In this document: piece after piece, positions 12,911 through 23,564 of the stretch
How the letters are laid out: the number at the start of each line of letters is the position of its first letter
Numbering within the stretch: the stretch's first letter is position 1
From: Anniella stebbinsi
Taxonomy: Eukaryota; Chordata; Lepidosauria; Squamata; Anniellidae
Assembly: GCA_029215795.1 (NCBI GenBank)
Contig: JARDYH010000007.1
Span: 75,279,763-75,343,762, forward strand
Reading direction: 5' to 3'
Length of the DNA: 64,000 bases
Translations under genes and position numbers: made by a program
The notes under the pieces: generated by a model
Seen by the model: the letters and a program-made list of their open reading frames with translations, nothing else
What the model was told of the DNA's origin: nothing
The model's database searches: none

Positions 12911-14604
12911 TTTTGTTCTGATGTTGTTTATAGATTTGTGCATTCATTGTGAGGGAAAGAAATAATTAAAAAAAACCTTTTCACTTTTATCAGTTACACT
13001 TTCCACTGAGTTAACACGACAACTATGTTCACCAGAGTTTCATTTTCATTGAAACAAAACAAACCCCTATTCACTGCTTGCATCAACATTCTTCCTGATT
13101 CCTTTTATTTGCTCCTGTGGTTTCATTCCAGTCTGAAGGGGGTTGGTACAGAGATCAGTTTCCTCTGACAAAAGACAGGGAGTTTCGGCAAGTGTTATGA
13201 GTCACGGCGACAGCATCAGATAGGATCAGACATCACCTTTCCGGGGAGAAAGGGCAATAACTTCCCCCGCACTCGGGCACACCTACAGCCTAGGCATTAA
13301 GCAGACAGACAAGACAGCATGGCACACAGGACCCAAGCATGACATCACTTGCTGCGGAAGAAGCATCCCTCCCCAGCAGTCATGAAACTAGGATTGCAGG
13401 AAAGGGTTAGGGTTTGAGCAATTACAATTATCAGTCAATCCCTGTCTGTTTATTTTGGAAGAAGGTGGTTACATGCAAAGCACACACCCTGTCATGTGTT
13501 CTACCAAGAGGCAGCCTGGCCAATACTGAAAGCAGACCTGAACATGACCCATCAATAGAAGGCTGCCCTGGGTTCCAACTGTCAGCCTCAATCCTCACCC
13601 TGGGAACAAAATGCTTTCAGCCCTTTATAGCTACTGTGAGTAGCCTGTTACGATTGCCCAAAGGACTTACATGGACGCTGGGGTTTCAACATGGCCAGTG
13701 TCAAGGTTGATGAAGTTATAGTCCAAAACAGCTCGAAGGCATCCGATTGCCTACCCCAATACCTTTAGAAGACAAAAGCGTTTCACCATATGTTGCTAAC
13801 AAGGGATCAAGGTAGGCAACAGGGCAAGGAGGCAGAATCTGCAGCTGCCTTGCCTCCGGTTGCACTGGGAGATTCAAAGGCTACAAAGATCTTCGGACTG
13901 TGAGCAGGAAACTCTTAAATGGAAATAAAGAGAGACAATGTCTCATGCTGAGAAAAAGGAAGACTATCCCATGGGAAGGGAGCCAACAAGGCAAGCTAGG
14001 TCAACAAAGGAAATGGGCTTAGGAGGGGTTGAAGAGAGGTTATAATCCACATTCCAGAAGGAGAGGGGGAACATGGGAAGGCTAGTTAGTGGTCAGCCAG
14101 GAGGCACACATGGGAGCAGATTACAGCACACTGCAACTTCTTGGCCTTCACACATTGCTAATACAAACCTGGCAAAAAAATATGGCTGGACTGACAGGGA
14201 CTATCAATGTAGGAGGCTGGAACTCCAAGCTGAACTCCTGGCTAGCATGCAGTGTACTTCAAGGTGTGGCAGAGTAATGCCAGACCCCCGCCTAGCATAG
14301 GCGCATTACTCCACAAAATAAACTAGGATAAAAGTTTGGAGAACCACATCTTCAGGCAAAGCAGGGCCAGCCATGACTGGTGAAGAACAGAGATTAAAGG
14401 GGCAGGGTGGCCACATGACAGGTGGAGAGACATTGCAGAATCCCTTCAAAAACCAGTAAAAAAAAGGAACGGAGGAGAGCAAAACAGGGAGAGCAAAACA
14501 GGAAGGCCTCGACTGTGTTATTATGGCTATGTGGTGCCCAAGAGCAAGTTCCAAGGAAATTCACCATTAAAAAGTCACCATAAAAAACTCCAGCTACAAA
14601 AACC

Positions 14605-14720
14605 TAGAGCAGCCTTCCTCAACCCGATGCCCTTCTGTGACCATGCTGGGTGGGGGGGGCACGATGGGATTTGTAACTCCAGCACATTTGGAGGGCAACA
14701 GGTTTGAGAAGGCTGCCCTA
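14605..14720. repeat. Palindromic 'cttcctcaacc...gccct' MITE-like repeat
   Basis: Opens with 'agcagccttcctcaacccgatgccct' and closes with 'catttggagggcaacaggtttgagaaggctgcc'. The ends are inverted copies. Confidence 0.75.
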
Positions 14721-14797
14721 GAGATCCATATCAACTCCTGTTCTGTCTCCTCCAGTTGCAAACTTCTCTCTCACAAGGCAATCATAACTCTAGTCCA

Positions 14798-14882
14798 GCT
14801 TTTCCCCAAACGGATGCCCTCCAAATAGGTAGGACTACAACTCCCATCATTCCCTGCTAGGACAGCAATGGCCAACCAAGTT
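14798..14882. repeat. Second copy of the palindromic repeat, partial
   Basis: Reads 'ttttccccaaacggatgccctccaaataggtaggactacaactcccatcattccctgctagg', one arm plus centre of the same family as 14605-14720. Confidence 0.7.
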
Positions 14883-14999
14883 GAAGAAGGCGGCTTTGGA
14901 CAGCTAGGTAGAAACACAACAGCTGCATATTTTTCGGGGGGGGGGGGGGAGAGAGAGAGAATCTGCAAGTCAGGGAAACGCTGCACCCTTTGTGTTTCT

Positions 15000-15760
15000 G
15001 CCTGCCACACAGCTTTCAGGAGCGCCCCTGGGAGAGAAGAGGGGAAAGCCTGCCCTCACCAGGGGGCCATACCTTGAAACAGGTGGGTGTCCCAAAACAC
15101 GTAGTACCCCACACAAACACCCTCGCCAGACCCCTTTGGGTTCCCCCCATAACAAAACCGACCAGAGCATAGAAGGAGCGGGAAAGGCGAGCGAACGGGC
15201 GCACAAGAACCCCCCCTTCAACCAATCAGCTCTCGAGTGTCCACCACCACCACCACTCCCGTTCCCCTGTGCCCTAAAGCGGGAGACCCCGGAGGAGTTT
15301 CCCCCTCAGAGGAGGGTGGAGGGGCGAGGGAAGGGGGGGCGGTTCGCCGCGCGCACTCTGTGAGGGGGGGAAAAAACCGCACACACCCCCAAATCCCGTC
15401 ATATATTTTACCTAAGATCCAGGCGCTACCTAAGAACCACAGCAGGAGCTGCATGGCCGGCCGGTGTGTCGTCCGAGCCTTCATTTCCACCCCGCCTCGC
15501 TCGGACTTGAGAGACGGTCCGCGGGCAAAGCGGGTGGTGGGAGGTGAGGGAGGCAAGCGCTCGGCGGCTTCGTTCGCTTCAAATCCTCCCCTCCACCCTC
15601 GTTGCGAGCGCTTCAGTCGCTTCCTCGACCCCACGAGCCGCCCGCTCAAAGTTGGTCCTGCCTTGGCGCGCCGAGCCCCGCTCTGAACTCTGTGCGCACC
15701 TCAGGTGCAGCTCTGGCAAGCGGCGCCTCGCCCAACGAATGGAAACTACCAACTTCCCTC
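15000..15760 (-). promoter_or_regulatory. LSR: CpG-rich promoter region of LSR
   Basis: This is the only CpG-dense stretch that coincides with a gene start. It surrounds LSR exon 1 and the presumed 5' UTR (15455 onward). Motifs such as 'gccggccggtgtgtcgtcc' and 'ggcgcgccgagccccgctc' stand out against AT-rich flanks. No TATA box was identified near the ATG. The exact transcription start cannot be placed. Long open frames on both strands here reflect GC content rather than genes. Confidence 0.7.
15412..15454 (-). CDS. LSR: LSR exon 1 (start codon and signal peptide)
   Basis: The ATG at 15454-15452 opens a hydrophobic leader, MQLLLWFLGSAWIL, and then a single G before a GTAAAA donor (exon end 15412). 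Joined to exon 2 this gives GAT (Asp) followed by PATAMQVTVP, keeping the frame. A second in-frame ATG lies 30 nt upstream (15484-15482, MKARTTHRPA...). I chose the downstream start because it begins directly with the hydrophobic core, but LSR orthologues can have N-terminal extensions, so the upstream one is possible. The neighbouring FAM187B is transcribed away from it, as in mammals. The exon was identified by position, phase and hydrophobicity, not by strong similarity. Confidence 0.83.
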
Positions 15761-16479
15761 GAAGTGGGGGGGGGGGGAAATTGCTGAGGCACAGTTTGTT
15801 CTTAAGGAAACTTCCTTGGAGACCAGTCTATTTCCCTGCCCTCCGGCTCTCTTTCAGAATGAGGTGGATAAATAATAATAATTTTTTAAAAAGTGGTGAG
15901 TGAATCTCACCTGTGGGCTCCCTCCCTTTTATGGAGGTGGTTTAGCCTTCAAGGCTCTTTAGAAGGTATCGGGAACGATCCAAGCTACTCGAGAAAAGGG
16001 GGAGGGGTGAGGATAAACTTTTGTTCTCTCCTCCCCTTTGATAGGAAAGTAAACTCACCCAGGTACTGCCTGGGAAGGCACAGGGGCAAAGGCAATTTTT
16101 AAAAGTGCAGGGAAAGGAGAGGGATTGGCGTTGGGAAAGGACGGTTGGTCCAAGAGGCCGGCCATTGGTCAGAAACTAACGCTTAAAACGGGCCACAGTT
16201 TGAACTGAGCAAGGGGTGAAGGGCTAGTCATATTATCTCTGTCCACTAGGGTTGCGGCAGATATTTTACCTGCACGTTATTGACAGGAATTATTCGTAGT
16301 TATTTATTAGTTAATATTAAATTAATAATATTAATTAATTTTGTCAACAATTAATAATCATTCGTATTAAATTTTGTCAATAATTCTTTATTGTTAAGGC
16401 AACCTAAAATAGGTTTTAGCCCGATCTCACAATCAGCATCCTACAATACACACATTACAGAATAAAATGGAGTAAAAAT

Positions 16480-16511
16480 ATATATATACTCATATATATA
16501 TATATATATAT
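16480..16511. repeat. (TA)n microsatellite
   Basis: An interrupted TATATA tract in an AT-rich block containing many 'ttaataat' motifs. Confidence 0.85.
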
Positions 16512-17582
16512 TAAATTTTGTCAATAATTATTAATAATAACAATAGTCCTTTAACAATAACAACCATAATAATATTCTTTTAAGGATGAATATATTTTCA
16601 AAGGGTTTTCCACAATAAAATAAAATCACAACCTAAAATATTTATTTATTACAAGCATTTATATCCTGCTTTTCAGACAAAAAAAAAACCCTCTCAAGAG
16701 TGGCTTACAAGAATCAAGACTTGGACAATTCCTCAGGCTCACAATTCAAAAAGACATGAGGCACCAGGAATGGGATTGGGTGGGCTGCTTGCTTGCTTCA
16801 GGCCTAATCTACACACCTGCAGCCCTTTCGCAAGGGAGGAGGGGTGATTGTGACTTTTCCCGCTTCTGTGATCGGCACTCACGGGGCACACACGAGCAAC
16901 GTTTTCCGCAATTTCAGGAATGCCGTTGCAGGAGGAAGTGTGCAGATAATGCAGCTACAGGACTGGGTTTTTTATGACTCGTGCGAATTGCGCACGAATG
17001 CAAATGTGCAGCAACTCATGGGGGTGGATAGAAAGTCCATCAAATATGTAATGCTGTGCACATATATGTTTGTATTTTTTTTTAAAAAAAAACGCTCTCT
17101 CGGTGCCAAAACACGCCAATACACATCCAAAATATGTGGCAAAAATGGCTGCCAGGTCCACTCCCACACACCTTTGAAACTGCTGGACATGCCCCTGGCA
17201 GCTGATTGGCAGTTCGCTGAGCCAAGAACTTGTGCTGAACAGCAACATCTTCACGAAGGGGGGTTAGGCAAAGAAGGCCTGAGAGCCTGCTCCAGATGGC
17301 CTTCCCTACATCACAAACACACAAGGGCCATCTAATACCAACTTCCCTGTGGGAAGGATTCCAGGAAAGAGGGAGGTAGATGAGGATGACACCAGACACC
17401 AGTTCCAGCTGGACTTTCCCTGCCCCAGGGCCATTTTCCAGTAACAGCCCTGAAGAGTGGAATCTTCTAATTAAAAAAAAAACAAAGTTAATATTGCTTA
17501 TTGTGATTTAATTATTTTAATGTTACTTGTAAACTACCATAATAACAATAATATATACCACCCTGTGCTCTTTGGAGGAAAG

Positions 17583-17782
17583 ACAGCATAAATATTTATT
17601 TATTTATTTATTTTATTGCATTATTATTCTGCCTTACAACAACCCTGTGAGGTAGGTTGGGCTGAAAGTCTGTGACTGGCCCAAAGTCACACAGTGATCT
17701 TCCATGGCTGAGTGGGGACTAAAACCCGGATCTCCCGACTCCCAGTCTGACACTCTAGCCACTACATCACCCTGGCTCTATA
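17583..17782 (-). mobile_element. tRNA-derived SINE (GTGTGGTGTAGTGG type), minus strand
   Basis: In reverse complement it reads 'gatgtagtggctagagtgtcagactgggag', then 'cgggttttagtccccactcagccatgg', then 'gtgactttgggccagtcacagac' and 'cctacctcacagggttgttg', and ends in an A/T-rich (AAATA)n tail. This is the complete layout of the family at 62413 and 63003. It sits directly upstream of FAM187B. Confidence 0.88.
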
Positions 17783-17937
17783 CAATTATATTAAAACTAT
17801 AGTAAGAATGGCTCCACAACAGTCTATCATCAACAGTAGAACTTTAGTGGCCATTATGATATCATCCCTTTTGTTTGCCTCAGTGATGATGTCACAGTTA
17901 GGTCAGTTAGAACTTTCCTTTCCAGTCCTCTTAGTAG

Positions 17938-18794
17938 ATGAATGCCCAACTGGCCATGTCCTGTTGGGCAACCTCTCTCGCTCTGTTCCTGGGTCTGACC
18001 TTGACTGTAGCTGAAGGTAACCTGTATGAGGGCCACTCCCTTGGGCCATCATGTCTTCCAGGCCACCCTTGCACACTTGCCTTTATCTCTGACAACCCAG
18101 TGATCCTGCGTTGCCCTCATGCCTATTTCAGCGTCTACGTCACTTGGCAATACCTTGATCCGGCCTGGGCGAAAGAGCAGCCTGTCACCTTTTTGCGCTC
18201 GGGCGGGCCCTTCTGGCCTTTGCTCAGCCATGCCAAGTTGCGAAGGTTACGATTCAAATCCCGACTAGTCGCTGGCAACCTCTATATCCCAAGCCCCAGC
18301 GTGAAGGACTCTGGGTTGTATACCTGCCGCGCAGGTGATGCCACAATCGCCTATTACCACGTGGATTTTCAGGATGCTGAGGACATCCATGTCTCTCATG
18401 CTAGCCTTGGGGAGACCACCTTGGGTAATGCTACGGCAGAGCTAGAAAATGGGGAAGAGGTCAACCTTCTCACCTCCTGGAGTCCTTGGCAGGCTTGCGA
18501 TCGCTGTGGCCATTCTGGAGAAAGAAAACAGGTGGGGTTTTGTTACGCCCAGGTGACTGGGAAGGGTCACCAGGCAGAAGAGCCTCTGCCCTGTGGAACG
18601 GTCAGGAAGAAGCACCCGACATTGCCACAACGGGGACCGGAGCTGAGAGTGGAAACCTGTCAAGTGCCCTGCAACACATCTTACTCGTTGGCCGAGGATG
18701 AGCCTAATGCAGTGCCACTTCTCGTTTTTGCCACCTACCACCCCCAGCTCAAGGCTATTGCCCACCTGCGTTGCCCAACCTCTTCCATTTACAG
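17938..18794 (+). CDS. FAM187B: FAM187B exon 1 (Ig-domain membrane protein)
   Basis: FAM187B (formerly TMEM162) is a poorly characterised single-pass type I Ig-like protein, beside LSR in mammals. This exon encodes residues 1-285 plus two bases. A signal peptide occupies about residues 7-26. An Ig-like fold has Cys59 (VILRC), Trp70 and Cys130 in DSGLYTC. The family-typical segment YHVDFQDAEDIHV follows. Next come a WSPWQACDRC motif (181-190) and more Cys residues to about 240, then the start of a second Ig-like region (HLRC, Cys279). N-glycosylation sequons include NAT near 164 and NTS near 245. The exon ends TTTACAG at a GTACTG donor. The first ATG is used here. A second in-frame ATG at 17956 has a better context (gccATGt) and leads straight into the hydrophobic core, so it may be the real start. 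The frame is intact. Confidence 0.93.
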
Positions 18795-19335
18795 GTACTG
18801 AACTCCAGTTAGGCTCTGTCTCCTGCCCTTGGGACCGAGTAAGGAAACTGGGAGGTGGTGGAGGAAAAAGGGCAGGGTTCCTGTACCTTTAACAGTTGAG
18901 CAGAAAAGGCCATTTTAGCTGGTGTGACTTTTCTCAGGTCTCCATGGCAATATGTGGTTGCTGAAATATCCTCTTCTACCCACTTGTTAAAGCTACAGGA
19001 ACCCTGTCCTTCTTCACAGATGGTTGAAGAGTGCTACTGCATGTCACTGCTACGAGATTGAGCTACGGACCAAGAAGTCCCTGCTTCAAAACTCACCTCT
19101 GCCCTAGACATGGTAGTCTTTAGCAATCTACTGTTTCTTGGCCTCAGTGCAACTGTCTAAAACATTGTATAAGTGCTAAATGTTACTATCTGGTCACCTT
19201 AAGCCCATGTAGTCTGTATTCACTTGCCAGAGAAATCAACCTATTTATGCCAGGTAGAACTCCCAGTGCTGAGCACTATGAATGGACCCATATTTCAAAA
19301 AATACAGGGGCCGAAGCCATGGTAAAGATTCGTTT

Positions 19336-19358
19336 TGTGTGTGTGTGTGTGTGTGTGT
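19336..19358. repeat. (TG)n microsatellite
   Basis: About eleven TG units followed by a T run. Confidence 0.9.
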
Positions 19359-20268
19359 TTTAAAAATCAAATCTAATTGCAAAGTGCACAATTATAAATA
19401 CATGATTTAAACTGAGGAAATGTGAATACATTTCCCTTAACATTTAGGCTTTCTAAACTCTTAATGCTTGTACTATTTGGTTTGATGGTCTCAATTTATA
19501 GGACTGGGGGAAAAGAGATGGGGTACAGATGTCCTATCTCCGTCCCTTGACTGTTAGTCCTGTCGCTCAAGCCTCTAAGAAACAACACTAGTTTTATCTG
19601 CAAGCCTCCATAATTGCTAGAAACAATTTTTTTGAATATATATATGAATGGGCAGTTGTAAGAAACTTGTTTCTAGAGCTTATGGTCACTTACAGATAAA
19701 ACCAAAAATGTGTTAGTACTGCTATCTGCGTGTGGTCATGCAATGTCCTGGATGCTCTAACTGGGCTGTGTGTGATCCAGTACTGTAAGTAACTTTGGTG
19801 TCATGACGAAGGTTCTGTAGGAATGAAGAAAGAAGGGATCCCGGTAATGTCTTTCCACAGCACTTTCACTCAAGCATTTAGTGTGCTCTCAACAAACTGG
19901 TTAATGATTGACAAGTTTCATGAAAACTTTCACCTCCAGGCACAAATCCAGTTCTACCACTTACAGCAAGGTTTTTCTTTTGTTTGGTTTGGTTATTTTA
20001 AAAGGAGCAAGTTGCATCAAAAGGAAATGGTTGCAGGAAAAGCAGGAAATGGTGTTGGAATAAAGGAAGAGATGACGGCTAATACCATTTACAGCCATAA
20101 TACACCAGCCTATGTTGGCTGAGTAAGAAACTCAATTATCAGTTATAAATTATTCGCCTGCTGTCTTTGGTATCCTGTTAACTGTTTGCAAGAAACTGTT
20201 GAAAGGTGTGTGTGCACTTTGACCTGCCCACCTCCATTAATTGGTCAATGCAATAGAGGAAATTAGAG

Positions 20269-20946
20269 TAGGGTGACCAGATAAAATCCAAGTCAGGGCT
20301 CATGTAACTTTAACAGTTGTAGAGCAAAGGGAATTTCAGCCAATGTCATTTGTATGCAATTAGTTCCTAGTGACATTCCCTCTTCATCACAACAGTTAAA
20401 GTTGCAGGGGCCCTGCCTTCTTTTGTATATGGTCACTCTAGTATAGTGCCTGCAACTTTAACTGTTGTGATGAAGAGGGAGGCCTCCTCCACACGAGACG
20501 TTTAATGAGCCTTGAAGGCTCATTATAAATTTTACCTACACACGAGCGGAGCGCAAAACGGGCGTACAGGCGCGTTATCTCCCCGATAATGCGCATTTTC
20601 GAACGCGCGTTAAATAGCGACTTTTATTTTGCTCCGGCCGTTAAAGCGCATTTTCGCTGTGTGAACAAGCGATTATGCGCATTAACTACCTGTAAAGTGC
20701 TTTTTGGGCATCTTTTAATGCGCTTCGCCGCTTCTCGCCGCCTCCCGTGCAGAGGGATTAGGCGTAAATGCGCCTCCGCGAAAATGCGCATAATCCCCGA
20801 ACCGGGCGCAAAAGCGCATCCTTGTGGAGGGGGCCGGAATGTCACCAGGAACTAATTGCATACAAATGACACTGGCTGAAATTCCCTTTTCTCTACAACT
20901 GTTAAAGTTACATGAGCCCTGACCTGGATTTTATCTGGTCACCCTA
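20269..20946. mobile_element. Palindromic hAT-like MITE, copy 1, split by a later insertion
   Basis: The ends are TAGGGTGACCAGATA and its inverted copy. The flanks carry a perfect 8-bp target duplication, AATTAGAG (20261-20268 and 20947-20954). The two halves (20269-20480 and 20839-20946) rejoin as a normal ~320-bp element once the insertion and its 3-bp duplication are removed. The centre is in the opposite orientation to copies 4-7 and 10. Confidence 0.92.
20481..20835. mobile_element. PIF/Harbinger-like MITE, 355 bp, nested in copy 1
   Basis: The terminal inverted repeats are GGCCTCCTCCACACGAG and, in reverse complement, GGCCCCCTCCACAAGGA. A 3-bp duplication GGA flanks it (20478-20480 and 20836-20838). 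The body is GC-rich and full of TGCGCATTA-like words. A second copy of identical length is at 46342-46696. The 3-bp duplication suggests PIF/Harbinger, but no transposase is present to confirm it. Confidence 0.88.
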
Positions 20947-21062
20947 AATTAGAGGACATTGTTGCTGCCCTTGTGAATCATTCCAGTGCCTTTGCACTCA
21001 TTGGTCAGGTCCTGGGAAGTAGAAGATAGTTTACTTCTTGCTGAACAATTGGGTAGGATATT

Positions 21063-21424
21063 GAGCGTCATCAGACAGGCATTTTATTGCATGCTCATTA
21101 CTGGCCACTCGCGGTTTTTCATGGATTCTTTTGACGACGATGACCACCTTCTGTGCGTCTCCTGCTCCTTCTGCTCTATTTTCCATGACAAAATAAGACC
21201 CAGTAAATCTGTTTTTTCCCCCCAGGTGGAACTTGCCGCCATTTCCTGCTGTGTGCAGGAAAAACAGCGCAATAAAAATGCCCACTCAATGGGCCATGTG
21301 GCCATTGCTGCTTCCTCTTTCTTCCCCCGTATGAAGAAGGAGGAAGCTGCTCACCCCTATGGTGGGACAGAAAAGCGACGGTAAGGAAACGCAATCCCCA
21401 TCCCCACCCCGTGTGATGACGCTC
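21063..21424. mobile_element. MITE with GAGCGTCATCA ends and ATT duplication
   Basis: The left end is GAGCGTCATCAGACAGGC; the right end in reverse complement is GAGCGTCATCACACGGGG. ATT flanks both sides (21060-21062 and 21425-21427). It is 362 bp with no coding capacity. A relative in the reverse orientation is at 52253-52601. The 3-bp duplication suggests a PIF/Harbinger-type origin. Confidence 0.82.
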
Positions 21425-21707
21425 ATTGGCTGAATACATTTGATAATTCTCTGGGAGGCAGGCTCTGGACAGTATCAGCCTGAACATGACCAGGGAAGCA
21501 TCTCCTTCCACAACATGGACTCCAGTTGATGCTCAGCCTTTTTGTACCATCCACAAGAAACCACCTTCTGTTACAATTTAACCTCTGCAAGCCCTGTCCT
21601 CTTCCTTCTGGGAAGGTGATAGAGATTGGGCCCAGAAGGAGAGGCAAGCAAATAGACAACAATGACAGTGGCAAGAGAGGAAAAGGAGGGGGAGACTCAC
21701 ATAGGGT

Positions 21708-22003
21708 GATCATACGAAAAGGAGAACTGGGCTCCTGTAGAAAAGGGAATTTCAGCAGCTGTTATTTGTATGCATGCAGCACCGGGTGAAATTCCCTCTT
21801 CATCACAATAGTTCAAGCTGCAAGAGCCCTGCCCTCTTTTGTATCTGGTCACACTAGCTATACTCCTGCAGCTTTAACTGTTGAGATGAAGAGGGCATTT
21901 CACTAGGTGCTGCATGCATGCAAATGACACCTGCTGAAATCCCCCTTTCAATGCACTTGTGAAAGATACAGGAGCCCTGTCCTCCTTTCCATATGGTCAC
22001 CCT
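21708..22003. mobile_element. Palindromic hAT-like MITE, copy 2
   Basis: Starts TAGGGTGATCATACG and ends CATATGGTCACCCTA. It belongs to the subfamily with 'gcatgcagcacc.ggtgaaattcc' in the arms. The flanks match only partly (GACTcaca / GACTgatg), so the target duplication is decayed. Confidence 0.85.
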
Positions 22004-22124
22004 AGACTGATGGAATCAGGGATGGGGGCAGGCCTGTGAATGTCTTGCCCAAAGCCACCACCTCCCCTGCCAAAATCTGGGTATTTGAACTGCTGTCTGA
22101 AAACAGTCCTCTATTTGAAAGCAT

Positions 22125-22520
22125 GCTTTATTTCAGGGTGCAGAACCACAGACCAAATCTGGATCGTCTGGGGTCCCAATCCATTCTTCCAGGATTCCCC
22201 AGATGGTCACCCCCTTTCCCCCCCAACCACTCAATTAATTGGCCAGTAGGTTTTATTTTTTTAAAAAAACTTTTTTTAAAATGCAAATACGTCCAAAACC
22301 TTAGCAGGGCAAATGCCATCTTAGAAGACGCATTTCCCCTTCTCTCAGGGACAGAAGGGGATTCCTCTTCTGAGACATTAGTTGCTACTATGCAGGCATA
22401 GATATTATCTAAAAAACCAAAACCCAGCCATCCCCAATCTGGATCCCTCCAAATATTTTGGCCTACAACTTCCATCAACCCTACAACCTTCATGCTGGCT
22501 GAGACTGATCTAAAAATAAC
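22125..22520 (+). repeat. Dispersed repeat remnants ('gggtgcagaacc...' and MITE-like arm)
   Basis: 22133-22250 ('agggtgcagaaccacagaccaaatctgg...tggtcacccc') resembles segments at 23870-23960 and 47815-47900 that start 'gatgcagaac.ttgggccc'. 22425-22510 contains an arm of the 'ggcctacaacttccatcaaccc' repeat. Both are degraded. Confidence 0.55.
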
Positions 22521-22774
22521 GCAAGCATGCCTTTTGCTTTCGAACAATTGCTTTTGTTCATGTGCATCTCCAGTGCTTAATTTAATAAATCAATCCATTC
22601 ATATGCATACCTAACTGATTAATAAACTAAACCGCTCAAGCTCATGCAATTAGTCAAACTAAGAGTCCTTTAATTGGGTGACAGCCTTCTCTTTCTGTCT
22701 GCAAAAACTTTGGAACAGTCTGCCTGTCTGGATCCCATCCAATATGCAATACATTTCTACATTTTCTCCTTCAG

Positions 22775-23114
22775 CCCTGTCTACTGGCAAGAAGGTCCCA
22801 CAACAATGACCCGCCTCGAACTTCTCCAGAAGAACAGCTCCCAGAGCCTGGACAAAGCCACAGGGGGTGGGATCCTACGCCTCTCCTTCCAGAACGACTC
22901 GCACAGCGAATTCTTCCAGTGTTATGTAAATGGACATCTAGTGGGCAAGTTTCTGGTGGCCTCCCCTGGTGCCATGACACGTCCTGGGGAGTTGGCTCAC
23001 ACCTACTCTGTCATTGAAGCTCTGGTAGTGGGGCTCTCCATTTTCCTTGTCTTCCTGATGTTCCTCAGCATCATCCAGTCCTGCAGGAGGAAACCGGGAA
23101 CCACCATGGTTTAA
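22775..23114 (+). CDS. FAM187B: FAM187B exon 2 (C-terminal Ig region, membrane segment, stop)
   Basis: The acceptor is a pyrimidine-rich tract ending TTCAG (22771-22774). The first base completes a Ser codon with the AG left by exon 1, giving SIY-S-PVYWQEG. Residues 286-398 follow. They include sequons NSS near 306 and NDS near 326, and Cys335 in EFFQCYVNGHLVGKF, which would pair with Cys279 in the second Ig-like region. A single hydrophobic membrane helix spans about 365-386 (VIEALVVGLSIFLVF...). A short basic tail, QSCRRKPGTTMV, precedes TAA at 23112-23114. The topology is therefore type I with a 12-residue cytoplasmic tail. The spliced frame (857 + 340 nt) is 399 codons including the stop, slightly longer than I recall for the human protein. 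No disabling mutation is present. Confidence 0.92.
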
Positions 23115-23171
23115 AAAGAAGTGCATGTAGCTTTGTGGACATCCCCGGAATGGGGACGTGGAGTGCTGACT

Positions 23172-23177
23172 AATAAA
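23172..23177 (+). terminator. FAM187B: Poly(A) signal AATAAA of FAM187B
   Basis: A canonical AATAAA lies 58 bp after the stop codon, so the predicted 3' UTR is very short (about 75-85 nt). It ends before the palindromic MITE beginning near 23245. Confidence 0.8.
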
Positions 23178-23244
23178 GATATTGACTGGCAGTACATTCA
23201 GGATCAATCTGGGTCTTGTGGCTGCATGAAACAAAGGAAAAGCA

Positions 23245-23564
23245 TAGTGTGACCATATGGAAAAGAGGACAGGGCTCATGTATTTTTAACGGTTGCCTAG
23301 AAAAGGGAATTTTGGCAGATGTCATTTGTATGCCTGCAGCACCTGGTGAAATTCCCTCTTCATCACAACAGTTAAAGCTGCAGGAGTTATGTTAGAGTGA
23401 CCAGATACAAAAGAGAGCAGGGCTCCTGCAGCTTGAACTGTTGTGATGAAGAGGGAATTTCACCAGGTGCTGCATGAATACAAATGACACTTGCCGAAAT
23501 TCCCTTTTGTATTCAACTGTTAAAGAAACAGGAGCCCTGGCCTCCTTTCTGTATGGTCACCCTA
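23245..23564. mobile_element. Palindromic hAT-like MITE, copy 3
   Basis: Ends are TAGTGTGACCATATGGAAAAG and CTGTATGGTCACCCTA. Arms carry 'tgcctgcagcacctggtg' (subfamily of copies 2, 8 and 11). It lies just past the FAM187B poly(A) signal. No clear target duplication. Confidence 0.85.

Larger units (their letters stand above)
10457..15411 (-). other. LSR: LSR intron 1
   Basis: A 4955-bp intron bounded by GT (rc of 15410-15411) and AG (rc of 10457-10458). It holds a 99-bp tandem duplication at 11496-11693, an L2-like tail near 12700-12900, two short palindromic repeats near 14.6-14.9 kb, and a G-rich tract at 14936-14949. The part nearest exon 1 is CpG-rich. From 12000 to 14600 I see no gene-like structure. 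Confidence 0.8.
15455..17937. other. LSR-FAM187B divergent intergenic region
   Basis: About 2.5 kb separates the two ATGs. From LSR outward it is CpG-rich to about 15.76 kb. It is AT-rich at 16250-16640, with a (TA)n tract at 16480-16511. A MITE-like start lies near 16803, and a minus-strand SINE at 17583-17782 sits about 150 bp before the FAM187B ATG. FAM187B therefore has no CpG-rich promoter of its own. Its promoter is probably in the last 150-400 bp, or transcription starts further upstream. Confidence 0.6.
18795..22774 (+). other. FAM187B: FAM187B intron 1
   Basis: A 3980-bp GT-AG intron. It carries a (TG)n at 19336-19358, an interrupted palindromic hAT-like MITE (20269-20946) with a Harbinger-like MITE inside it, another MITE at 21063-21424, a second palindromic MITE (about 21708-22003) and a degraded repeat near 22130-22510. 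The single intron agrees with the two-exon mammalian gene. Between 18800 and 20260 nothing gene-like is visible. Confidence 0.85.

Noticed and set aside
15218..15686. Open frames of 120-150 codons on both strands at the LSR CpG region
   Set aside because: Overlapping frames on opposite strands, with no family similarity; only the short MQLLLWFLGSAWIL portion on the minus strand is supported by splicing into LSR exon 2.
18442..18765. 107-codon frame on the minus strand
   Set aside because: Shadow of FAM187B exon 1; the plus-strand frame has Ig motifs and correct splicing.
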